6,091 bases of DNA from Rubritepida sp. (GTDB lineage Bacteria > Pseudomonadota > Alphaproteobacteria > Acetobacterales > Acetobacteraceae). The position numbers and the translations under genes are program-made. Below are positions 1 to 5,621 of this stretch, one piece after another. Position 1 is the stretch's first letter. Each line of letters begins with the position of its first letter. Below the pieces are notes generated by a model, which was not told the origin of the DNA, searched no databases, and worked only from the letters and a program-made list of their open reading frames with translations. The DNA is taken from contig JALHNW010000120.1 of NCBI GenBank assembly GCA_022843345.1, forward strand, positions 1 through 6,091. Direction: 5' to 3'.

Positions 1-16
1 CAGGTCCAGCGGCGGC

Positions 17-571
17 TCACAGCAGGGCCTCCAGGGCGGCGCGGATGCCGGGCAGGTCCTCGGGCGGCGGCTCGCCCTTGCGGAACAGGCGCTCGGCGAA
101 GAGGCCATCGCTGGCCGCCATGATGGCCAGCGCGCGGCCGCGGTCCAGGCCATCGGCCATCATCAGGGTGCGGATGCGCCTGAACACGGCGCGGATGGGG
201 TCCATCAGGGCGGGGTCGTTGTGGTGCGCGGCCAGGAAGATGGCGCCGGCCCGGTCGTGCTGGGCGCAGACCGCCTCCGGGTGCTCGAAGGTCCAGGCCA
301 GCAGGGCGCGGGCGGCGCGGTGCCTGCCCTCGGGGGTTTCGGCGAGGACGCGGTGGTAGTCGGCCTCGACATGCTCGGCCAGGCGGTTCAGGGCGCCGGC
401 CAGCAGCGCCTCCTTGGACGCGAAGTGGTAGAGTAGGCCGCCCTTGGACACGCCGGCCTCGCGCGCCGCCGCCTCGAGCGTCAGGGCGGGGACGCCGCGG
501 GCCATGACGATGGCCTCCACCGCGTCGAGGATGCGGGTGCGGGCGTCGGGGGCGGGGAGGGAGCCATCCAT
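17..571 (-). CDS. TetR/AcrR-family transcriptional repressor
   Basis: This encodes a 184-residue one-component regulator, a normal length for TetR proteins, predicted to bind DNA as a dimer and release it on binding a small ligand. The N-terminal domain (about residues 11-58) carries the family helix-turn-helix at 31-50: TLEAAAREAG, then VSKGGLLYHF, followed by the typical SKEALL segment that starts helix 4. The rest (about 60-184) is an all-helical ligand/dimerisation domain ending in a MAASDGLFAE segment of the type found in TetR proteins with a DG-L helix; the ligand cannot be told from sequence. The ATG at 569-571 is chosen because the domain begins right after it, and the much longer open frame to 1069 runs antisense through the RTX gene region with no family similarity. 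There is no Shine-Dalgarno sequence upstream; a promoter and a double palindrome lie immediately 5', so autoregulation is likely. Any co-regulated gene would lie left of the window. Family call is firm; target is unknown. Confidence 0.93.
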   Translation of the reverse strand: MDGSLPAPDARTRILDAVEAIVMARGVPALTLEAAAREAGVSKGGLLYHFASKEALLAGALNRLAEHVEADYHRVLAETPEGRHRAARALLAWTFEHPEAVCAQHDRAGAIFLAAHHNDPALMDPIRAVFRRIRTLMMADGLDRGRALAIMAASDGLFAERLFRKGEPPPEDLPGIRAALEALL

Positions 572-576
572 GGCAG

Positions 577-606
577 CGTATGTGTACCGGCTGGACGGTA
601 TGTCAA
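577..606 (-). promoter_or_regulatory. Candidate sigma70-type promoter for tetR
   Basis: On the minus strand a perfect TTGACA (606-601) is followed after 18 bases by CATACG (582-577), or after 17 by ACATAC (583-578), either of which matches TATAAT only partly. Transcription would begin at about 571-569, that is at or within a base or two of the tetR ATG, so the message would be leaderless or nearly so; this agrees with the absence of a ribosome binding site. The -35 box falls in the centre of the inverted repeat and the spacer covers one arm, so a bound repressor would block it. The -35 match is strong and the -10 weak. Confidence 0.55.
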
Positions 607-622
607 CCGTCCAGCCGGTACA
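583..622. promoter_or_regulatory. Double palindromic operator of the TetR gene
   Basis: A perfect 17-bp inverted repeat, TGTACCGGCTGGACGGT at 583-599 and its reverse complement at 606-622, is separated by six bases (ATGTCA). Each arm is also a quasi-palindrome of the form TACCG-N6-CGGTW (585-600 and, on the other strand, 620-605), so the element can be read as two TetR operators whose centres (592.5 and 612.5) are 20 bp apart, roughly two helical turns. It covers the -35 box and spacer of the tetR promoter, the expected place for autorepression. It also lies 14 nt after the RTX stop codon and would fold into a strong hairpin in that transcript, but there is no U-run after it, so I do not call it an intrinsic terminator. 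The operator reading is inferred from symmetry and position. Confidence 0.8.
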
Positions 623-636
623 TGACCGCTGGCGAC

Positions 637-2661
637 CTAAACGAAGAGCAGGGCGTCCTGCACCTGAGCCAAGGTGGCCCCGAAAACGTGAAGGGTTCCC
701 TGATGACTGATCAGCGAAACGGAGCCTGACCCGGCGAGGACCGACGAGAAATCCGCCACGGAAGAAAGTCCCGAAGCCCTGAAATCCAGCACGGTTCCGG
801 TCTGGAAGTCGGCAAGGAGGTCGATCCCCCAATCTTCGCCGAACACCAAGCGGTCGTTCCCTCCGCCCGACACGATGATGTCGTCGCCGTTGCCACCCGC
901 AAGGACGTCGTCCCGGATGGACCCGACGAGCGTATCCTGTCCACCGCCGCCGCTGAGGGTCGAACCATGGTCTAGGTTGCCGAACAGGATCTGGTCGCCA
1001 CCATCGCCCGACAGGATGCGCGCGGTGCCTTGCAGGCCAGCAACCTCGATGCCCGAAGCGACGACCCAACCGTCGATCATGACGCCGGCGACATCCTGCC
1101 CTTCGCCCGACACTTCGATTGCGGCGTCACTCGCATCGGCGATGATGTAGGTGTCGTCGCCCAGGCCGCCAGCCAAGTGGTCGCCGCCCCCGCCGCCGAC
1201 CAGCACGTCAGCGCCCTCACCCCCGAGCAAGGTGTCCGAAAGGCCCGCTTGCCCGAGCAGCGTGTCATTTCCCGCGCCGCCGGACAGGGTCACGCCGGCG
1301 GTCGCGAAGCTGACCATCACCGTTGCCGCCGTGCCCGACATGGTGAGTGAGCGGGCTGAACCCGTGACGACCTGGGTTTCAAGCCCTTCGATTCCGGTCC
1401 AGTGCGAGCCATCCTGGAAGATCACGGCGTCGCTGCCAGAGGCGTCCGTCACGACGTCTGCCGGAACGTCCACAAAGAACACGTCGTCGCCCGCTCCGCC
1501 ATCCATCGTGTCGAGGCCGCCACCGCCCATGAGGATGTCGTCTCCCCCATTGCCGAGCAGCGTGTCGGCGAGCGCGCCGCCGACCAGGAAATCATTGCCG
1601 GCACCGCCGATGAGCGCCGAGCCCACCGCCGCATTGGCGAACAAGGTATGCCCTCCCGATGAACCGGTCAGGGTTCTTGCCGCGCCCGTCAGCGCACCGG
1701 TCTCGACATGATCGGGAACGACGCCGTCCACGGAGAACCACGCGACGTCCTGACCCTCACCGGCCTCCTCGATGATCGCCGTCGACGGGTCGGCCACGAA
1801 GTATACGTCGTCGCCCACCCCACCCAGCAAACGGTCCGATCCGCCGTCGTTGACCAGCAGGTCGTTCCCCGTGCCGCCATGAAGCACGTCGTTCCCGCCC
1901 GCACCGCTCAAGGTGTCGTTCCCCGCGAGGCCGAGGAGCACGTCGTTGGCGGAGGTCCCGGCCATCACGTCATTCCCGCCGGTTCCTTCACCGGCGAAGG
2001 AGCCTGCGGCGAACGCCTCCTCGGAAAAGGCCTTGGTCCCCGTCACCGTCACGTGGACAAGGAGATCGAGCGCGGAAACCGCGCCGTTGCCATCGCCGTC
2101 CACGATCAGCCAGCCATTCGGTCCGGCCATCTCCGGCTGCCAGAAGACCTGCGAGGTCGGGGAAGCCACGCTTGCTACGGGCAAAGCCGTGCCGATCGCG
2201 GGCGCAGCCACCGCAGGCACCAGCACGCCACCCCAGGTGATCGGCCCGGCCTGCTGGCCCGGCGGCGAGTCACCTTCCGCACCGAAAGCGAGGACATCGC
2301 CTTCGTCGAAGTTTACGTCGAGCAGAAGCAGACCTGCTCCGCAGGTCGGTGCGGCACCATAATACTGATTGAAAAAGCCGCCGATCACGAATCGGTCAGC
2401 ACCGGCTCCACCAGACAACCTCCCGGCGTATCCAAGGGCGTATAGAACATCGTCCCCGCCATCACCGAACAAGGCCGAGTTGTCACCTTCCCCGCCGTCG
2501 AGGAAATCGTTACCATCGCCCCCGTGAAGGGTATCATCGCCATTTCCATACAAGCTGTCATTGCCACCAAGACCGTATATGGTCTGCTGGCCTCCGGTAC
2601 CCTGTATTCCGTCATTTCCTGATGTGCCGGTATAGATCGGCAAACTCGTGAACACGAACAT
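637..2661 (-). CDS. RTX-repeat calcium-binding protein, probable type I secretion substrate
   Basis: This 674-residue acidic, Gly/Asp-rich protein is a hemolysin-type calcium-binding (RTX) protein, probably exported by a type I ABC system and folded outside the cell on calcium. In its numbering an N-terminal RTX block spans about 12-95 (for example LGGNDSLYG, GDGNDFLDG). A non-repeat section follows, with DVNFDEGDVLAFG near 115-127 and an EF-hand/dockerin-like loop DGDGNGAVSALD at 188-199. Further RTX blocks (about 25 imperfect nonapeptides in all) fill about 224-608, including three tandem units of about 109 residues beginning at GDDVYFV (283), GDDVFFV (391) and GDDTYII (501). The last ~60 residues have the DLLADFQTGTVLDF...TLHVFGATLAQVQ pattern and the hydrophobic end DALLFV, as in type I secretion tails; there is no Sec signal. 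The ATG at 2659-2661 is preferred: it has AGAGAGG 9-10 nt upstream, while the ATG at 2713-2715 has none and lies at the predicted transcription start. No catalytic domain is seen, so the role (adhesin, surface layer, matrix or toxin) is open. No export genes are nearby. Confidence 0.88.
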   Translation of the reverse strand: MFVFTSLPIYTGTSGNDGIQGTGGQQTIYGLGGNDSLYGNGDDTLHGGDGNDFLDGGEGDNSALFGDGGDDVLYALGYAGRLSGGAGADRFVIGGFFNQYYGAAPTCGAGLLLLDVNFDEGDVLAFGAEGDSPPGQQAGPITWGGVLVPAVAAPAIGTALPVASVASPTSQVFWQPEMAGPNGWLIVDGDGNGAVSALDLLVHVTVTGTKAFSEEAFAAGSFAGEGTGGNDVMAGTSANDVLLGLAGNDTLSGAGGNDVLHGGTGNDLLVNDGGSDRLLGGVGDDVYFVADPSTAIIEEAGEGQDVAWFSVDGVVPDHVETGALTGAARTLTGSSGGHTLFANAAVGSALIGGAGNDFLVGGALADTLLGNGGDDILMGGGGLDTMDGGAGDDVFFVDVPADVVTDASGSDAVIFQDGSHWTGIEGLETQVVTGSARSLTMSGTAATVMVSFATAGVTLSGGAGNDTLLGQAGLSDTLLGGEGADVLVGGGGGDHLAGGLGDDTYIIADASDAAIEVSGEGQDVAGVMIDGWVVASGIEVAGLQGTARILSGDGGDQILFGNLDHGSTLSGGGGQDTLVGSIRDDVLAGGNGDDIIVSGGGNDRLVFGEDWGIDLLADFQTGTVLDFRASGLSSVADFSSVLAGSGSVSLISHQGTLHVFGATLAQVQDALLFV

Positions 2662-2694
2662 TTTTTGTTGCCTCTCTACTCTCACGCACCCCAG

Positions 2695-2726
2695 CATTCC
2701 TCCGAAAAGGAACATTGAGGAATGTT
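2695..2726. repeat. Overlapping inverted repeats at the RTX promoter start region
   Basis: AACATT-GAGG-AATGTT (2711-2726) is a perfect six-base inverted repeat that overlaps the candidate -10 box and start site of the RTX gene. A second pairing, CATTCCTC (2695-2702) with GAGGAATG (2717-2724), eight bases with a 14-base loop, uses the same right-hand segment and so excludes the first. The shorter palindrome could be a repressor operator; the longer one could be a leader structure if transcription starts further upstream. Symmetry is seen directly; function is inferred. Confidence 0.4.
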
Positions 2727-2750
2727 AAGACAGGGATAGGCTTCCGGCAA
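2722..2750 (-). promoter_or_regulatory. Candidate promoter of the RTX gene
   Basis: On the minus strand TTGCCG (2750-2745) and TAACAT (2727-2722) are separated by exactly 17 bases, with four of six matches to each sigma70 consensus box. Transcription would start near 2715, giving a leader of about 50 nt before the preferred ATG at 2661. This placement argues against translation from the upstream in-frame ATG at 2713-2715. The area is much richer in A/T than the flanking fab and mltG genes. Prediction from sequence only. Confidence 0.45.
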
Positions 2751-2788
2751 TACGCTCTTTTTTCTGCCCTTCTCGCCGTCGCGCGCCA

Positions 2789-3742
2789 CTACCGCCCCAG
2801 CGCCCGCCACCGCGCCACGTTCCGGTTGTGCTCCTCCAGCGTCCGCGCGAAGGCGTGGCCGCCCGTGCCATCGGCGACGAAGAACAGGAACTCCGTGCTG
2901 GCCGGGCGCGTCGCCGCCTCCAGCGCCGCGCGGCCGGGCATGGCGATCGGGCCGGGCGGCAGGCCGCGGATGCGGTATGTGTTGAAGGGGTGGTTGGCGT
3001 CCAGGTCGGCGCGGCTGATCGGGCGCTCCAGCGGCAGCCCGCCGGTGGCCGCGTAGACCACGGTGGGGTCGGATTGCAGCGGCATCCCGCGCCGCAGGCG
3101 GTTGGCGAAGACGCCGCCCACCTGCGGCCGCTCGCCGCCCACGCCCGTTTCCTTTTCGATGATGGAGGCCAGCACCAGCGCCTCGCGCGCGCTGCGCAGC
3201 GGCAGGTCGGGGGCGCGGTTCGCCCAGGCCTCGGCCAGGGCGGCGTCCATGGCGGCGGTGGCGCGCCGGACCACGGCGGCGCGGCTCTCGCCCAGGGAAA
3301 AGCCGTAGGTCTCGGGCAGGATGGAGCCTTCGGGGATGGGCGGGGTTTCGCCGCTCAGGCCCTCCGTGCGCTCCAGCAGGGCGGCCACCTGGCGGGCGGA
3401 CAGCCCCTCGGGGATGGTGACGCGGCGCTGCACCGGGCGGGCGTGACGCAGGATGGCCAGCAGGTCGCGGATGGAGGCGCCGGCGGGGACCGCGAACTCG
3501 GCGGCGCGCAGCGGACCTTCGCCGCGGGTGGCCATCGCGGCCAGGGCGAAGAGGCGCGGGCTGCCGAGCGCGCCCTTCTCGGCCAGGGCGCCGGCGATGG
3601 TTTCCGTCCCGCCGCGCGGGATGACGATGTTCGTGGCCTGGGGCAGCGGCCCGGGCGCGTGGACGGCGCGCCAGGCGGCGAAGCCGGCCAGGGCGGCGCC
3701 GAGCAGGAGCAAGAGGGGGATCAGCAGCAGGATGCGGCGCAT
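2789..3742 (-). CDS. mltG: Endolytic murein transglycosylase MltG (YceG-like)
   Basis: MltG cleaves nascent peptidoglycan glycan strands within the chain, from the periplasmic face of the inner membrane, and so helps set strand length. The 317-residue product (E. coli protein about 340) begins MRRILLLIPLLLLLGAALAG, a single N-terminal membrane anchor (about 4-24), followed by a LysM-like region (about 36-108: IVIPRGGTETIAGAL, then VTIPEG at 108-113). The YceG catalytic domain follows: LPETYGF at 142-148 and LASIIEKETG at 191-200, in which Glu196 corresponds to the catalytic glutamate of the E. coli enzyme. Other family motifs are QSDPTVVYA (223-231), NTYRIRGLPPGPIAMPG (254-270) and FFVADGTGGHAFARTLEEHN (287-306). 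The first ATG is used, since the membrane segment begins at once; its ribosome site is weak. It follows fabF by 143 nt on the same strand, a common alphaproteobacterial arrangement, and is probably co-transcribed. Confidence 0.96.
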   Translation of the reverse strand: MRRILLLIPLLLLLGAALAGFAAWRAVHAPGPLPQATNIVIPRGGTETIAGALAEKGALGSPRLFALAAMATRGEGPLRAAEFAVPAGASIRDLLAILRHARPVQRRVTIPEGLSARQVAALLERTEGLSGETPPIPEGSILPETYGFSLGESRAAVVRRATAAMDAALAEAWANRAPDLPLRSAREALVLASIIEKETGVGGERPQVGGVFANRLRRGMPLQSDPTVVYAATGGLPLERPISRADLDANHPFNTYRIRGLPPGPIAMPGRAALEAATRPASTEFLFFVADGTGGHAFARTLEEHNRNVARWRALGR

Positions 3743-3787
3743 CGGGCGGAACTCATAGCCCGGCCGGGCGGCGCGGCGCCAGCGTGG

Positions 3788-3906
3788 TTACGGCGCGCGC
3801 TTGAACACCATTTGCCGGCGCGTTCGCGCGTGCGCCCTACGGCGCCCGCTTGAACACCATCCGCCGGCGCGTTCGCGCGTGCGCCTTACGGCGCCCGCTT
3901 GAACAC
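3788..3906. repeat. 49-bp tandem repeat covering the fabF stop codon (2.4 copies)
   Basis: Copies lie at 3788-3836 and 3837-3885, with a partial third copy at 3886-3906 that is the 3' end of fabF itself. The two full copies differ at only four positions (3788, 3797, 3812 and 3813 against 3837, 3846, 3861 and 3862). Read on the minus strand, each contains GTGTTCAAGCG, then the remaining codons of the fabF end and a stop codon (TAA, TAG, TAA in transcription order), then about 25 nt with GCGC-GAAC-GCGC, a short hairpin. Because 49 is not a multiple of three, the copies do not extend fabF. It looks like a local slippage or unequal-crossover duplication in the fabF-mltG gap. Confidence 0.95.
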
Positions 3907-5169
3907 GACCGACGCGTTGGTCCCGCCGAAGCCGAAGGAGTTGGACAGCGCGACGTCGATCCGCCGCTCCTGCGCCACCTTGGCCACGCGGTCGATCGCG
4001 GTGCCGCGCGAGGGCTCCTCCAGGTTCAGCGTCGGCGGGGCGACGTTGTCGCGGATCGCCTGGATGGAGAAGATCGCCTCCACCGCGCCGGCCGCGCCCA
4101 GCAGGTGCCCCACCGCCGACTTGGTGGAGGACATGGCCAGCGTGCCGCAGGCATTGCCCCACAGCCGCTCGACGGCCGAGAGCTCGATGTCGTCGCCCAT
4201 GGGCGTGGAGGTGCCGTGCGCGTTGACGTACTGCACGTCGCCCGGCGCCAGCCCGGCGGAGGCCAGCGCCGCCTTCATCGCGCGGAAGCCGCCGTCGCCA
4301 TCCTCGGTGGGCGAGGTGATGTGGTAGGCGTCGCCCGACATGCCGTAGCCGACGACCTCGGCGTAGATCCTCGCGCCCCGCGCCTTCGCGTGCTCCAGCT
4401 CCTCGAGCACGAGCACGCCTGCGCCCTCGCCCATCACGAAGCCGTCGCGGCCCTTGTCCCAGGGGCGGGAGCCCGCGGCGGGGTCGTCGTTGTAGGCGGT
4501 GGACAGGGCGCGCGCGGCGCAGAAGCCGCCGATGCCCAGCTCGCAGATCGCGGCCTCGGCGCCGCCGGCCACCATGGCGTCGGCGTCGCCCAGCGCGATG
4601 AGGCGCGCGGCGTCGCCGATGGCGTGCACGCCCGTGGCGCAGGCGGTGACCGCCGAATGGTTGGGCCCCTTGAAGCCGTAGCGGATGGACACCTGCCCGG
4701 AGGCGAGGTTGACCAGCGCGGAGGGGATGAAGAAGGGCGACAGCCGGCGCGTGCGCCCGGCGGCCACCAGCAGCGAGGCTTCCTGGATCGTCTCCAGACC
4801 GCCGATGCCCGAGCCGATCATCACGCCGGTGCGGCAGCGCGATTCCTCGTCCTGGGGCATCCAGCCGGAATCGTGGATCGCCTCGTCCGCCGCCACCCAG
4901 GCGAGCTGGATGAAGCGGTCCATCTTCTTCTGGTCCTTGACGGGGATCCACTCGCCGAGGTCGAGCTTGCCCTCCGCCTTCGGGCCCTCGGGCACCTGGC
5001 CGGCGATGCGCGCCGGCAGGTCCTTCACGTCGAAATGCGTGATCGGGCCGATGCCGCTCTCGCCCGCCACCAGGCGCTTCCAGACATGGTCCACCCCCAG
5101 CCCGAGCGGGCTGGCGATCCCCATGCCGGTGACGACGACGCGCCGCGGCGCGAACCCTTGAGCGAACAT
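3886..5169 (-). CDS. fabF: 3-oxoacyl-[acyl-carrier-protein] synthase II (KAS II)
   Basis: FabF condenses malonyl-ACP with a growing acyl-ACP, releasing CO2, in the elongation cycle of cytosolic type II fatty acid synthesis; the KAS II enzyme also handles elongation of unsaturated chains. The 427-residue product is slightly longer than the E. coli protein (413) because of a short N-terminal extension before RRVVVTGMGIASPLG (9-23). The thiolase-fold active site is complete: nucleophile Cys177 in VTACATG (174-180), His318 in VNAHGTSTPMGD (315-326), Lys350 in SSTKSAVGH (347-355) and His355. The glycine-rich NSFGFGGTNAS (410-420) is the usual C-terminal signature. The ATG at 5167-5169 lies 18 nt after the acpP stop with only a weak GGGA upstream and a GGACCGGTCC palindrome between, so it probably depends on read-through from acpP. 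The 3' end is part of a tandem duplication that leaves the gene intact. Confidence 0.98.
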   Translation of the reverse strand: MFAQGFAPRRVVVTGMGIASPLGLGVDHVWKRLVAGESGIGPITHFDVKDLPARIAGQVPEGPKAEGKLDLGEWIPVKDQKKMDRFIQLAWVAADEAIHDSGWMPQDEESRCRTGVMIGSGIGGLETIQEASLLVAAGRTRRLSPFFIPSALVNLASGQVSIRYGFKGPNHSAVTACATGVHAIGDAARLIALGDADAMVAGGAEAAICELGIGGFCAARALSTAYNDDPAAGSRPWDKGRDGFVMGEGAGVLVLEELEHAKARGARIYAEVVGYGMSGDAYHITSPTEDGDGGFRAMKAALASAGLAPGDVQYVNAHGTSTPMGDDIELSAVERLWGNACGTLAMSSTKSAVGHLLGAAGAVEAIFSIQAIRDNVAPPTLNLEEPSRGTAIDRVAKVAQERRIDVALSNSFGFGGTNASVVFKRAP

Positions 5170-5187
5170 CGGACCGGTCCCGTCAGT

Positions 5188-5433
5188 TCAGGCGGAGGCC
5201 TGGGACTTCTCGATGAAGTCGATGGCGTCCTTCACCGTCTGGATCTTCTCGGCGGCGTCGTCGGGGATCTCCACGCCGAAGGCCTCCTCGAAGGCCATGA
5301 CCAGCTCGACCGTGTCGAGGGAGTCGGCGCCCAGGTCGTCGATGAAGGACGCCTCGGCCGTGACCTTGGCCTCCTCGACGCCCAGGTGCTCCACCACGAT
5401 CTTCTTCACCTTGTCGGCGACGGTCTCGGTCAT
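5188..5433 (-). CDS. acpP: Acyl carrier protein
   Basis: This 81-residue acidic, helical protein carries acyl intermediates on a 4'-phosphopantetheine arm during fatty acid synthesis and donates them to FabF (encoded next), lipid A and phospholipid enzymes. The attachment site is Ser38 in [15 protein letters not shown] (32-46), the universal DSL motif; helix II after it is the acidic partner-recognition helix. The length is the usual one for AcpP (about 78-81). The start has a good ribosome site, AGGAG, six bases before the ATG at 5431-5433. It is the first gene of the minus-strand set; fabD and fabG, often found just upstream of acpP, are absent, and a motB-like gene is divergent instead. 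Confidence 0.98.
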   Translation of the reverse strand: MTETVADKVKKIVVEHLGVEEAKVTAEASFIDDLGADSLDTVELVMAFEEAFGVEIPDDAAEKIQTVKDAIDFIEKSQASA

Positions 5434-5496
5434 CTCATTCTCCTGCTGGCGGGACCGCCCCCTATCCGTCCGGGGGCGCCGCCTCCTGTGCCTGGC

Positions 5497-5515
5497 CGCC
5501 CGGGAAGGCCGGGCG
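5497..5515 (-). other. GC-rich hairpin in the acpP leader
   Basis: CGCCCGG (5497-5503) and CCGGGCG (5509-5515) form a perfect seven-base-pair stem with a five-base loop. It lies between the candidate acpP promoter and the ribosome binding site, about 64 nt before the ATG. There is no U-run, so it is not a terminator; it could stabilise the leader or affect acpP expression. In such GC-rich DNA a short stem like this may also be incidental. Confidence 0.35.
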
Positions 5516-5543
5516 CCCCGCGAATATCACGGAAGTGCCGCGC

Positions 5544-5572
5544 GCTCTAGGACGGCGTGCGGGTGCTGTCCA
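5544..5572 (-). promoter_or_regulatory. Candidate promoter of acpP-fabF
   Basis: On the minus strand TGGACA (5572-5567) and TAGAGC (5549-5544) are exactly 17 bases apart. The -35 box matches five of six consensus bases, the -10 box three. A start near 5537 would give a leader of about 100 nt before acpP. This is the best-scoring pair I found by eye in the 188-nt gap shared with the divergent motB-like gene; it has not been scored computationally. Confidence 0.35.
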
Positions 5573-5621
5573 GCCCGGGTGCCGCCGGGGCTTCAGTCTT
5601 CGGTAACGGCTCGCGGTCAGG

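Noticed and set aside
1..16. Possible gene downstream of tetR at the left edge
   Set aside because: Sixteen bases are too few to identify a start or product.
583..622. Intrinsic terminator for the RTX gene or tetR
   Set aside because: The stem is strong but neither strand has a U-run after it; position over the tetR promoter fits an operator better.
572..1069. Upstream extension of the tetR reading frame to a 350-residue protein
   Set aside because: The extra 166 residues are Arg/Trp/Pro-rich shadow sequence overlapping the RTX gene on the same strand in another frame and the double operator; the TetR domain starts right after the ATG at 571.
1151..2445. Several + strand open frames opposite the RTX gene
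   Set aside because: They mirror the Gly/Asp repeats as Pro/Ser/Val- or His/Val-rich translations; no start context or family resemblance.
640..2640. Regularly spaced short repeats resembling a CRISPR or minisatellite
   Set aside because: The ~27-nt periodicity is codon-based, from GGxGxDxUx nonapeptides in an intact reading frame, and the repeats are degenerate at DNA level.
2662..2715. Upstream start codon for the RTX protein at 2713-2715
   Set aside because: There is no ribosome site and it coincides with the predicted transcription start; the internal ATG at 2661 has AGAGAGG at good spacing.
3788..4951. A 387-residue minus-strand frame through fabF
   Set aside because: It is fabF in the wrong frame, Arg-rich with no domain; it ends in the last fabF repeat copy only because the 49-bp unit shifts frame.
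3850..5550. A 566-residue open frame on the + strand opposite fabF and acpP
   Set aside because: His/Arg/Gly-rich low-complexity product typical of the antisense frame of GC-rich genes; fabF and acpP on the other strand have complete family motifs.
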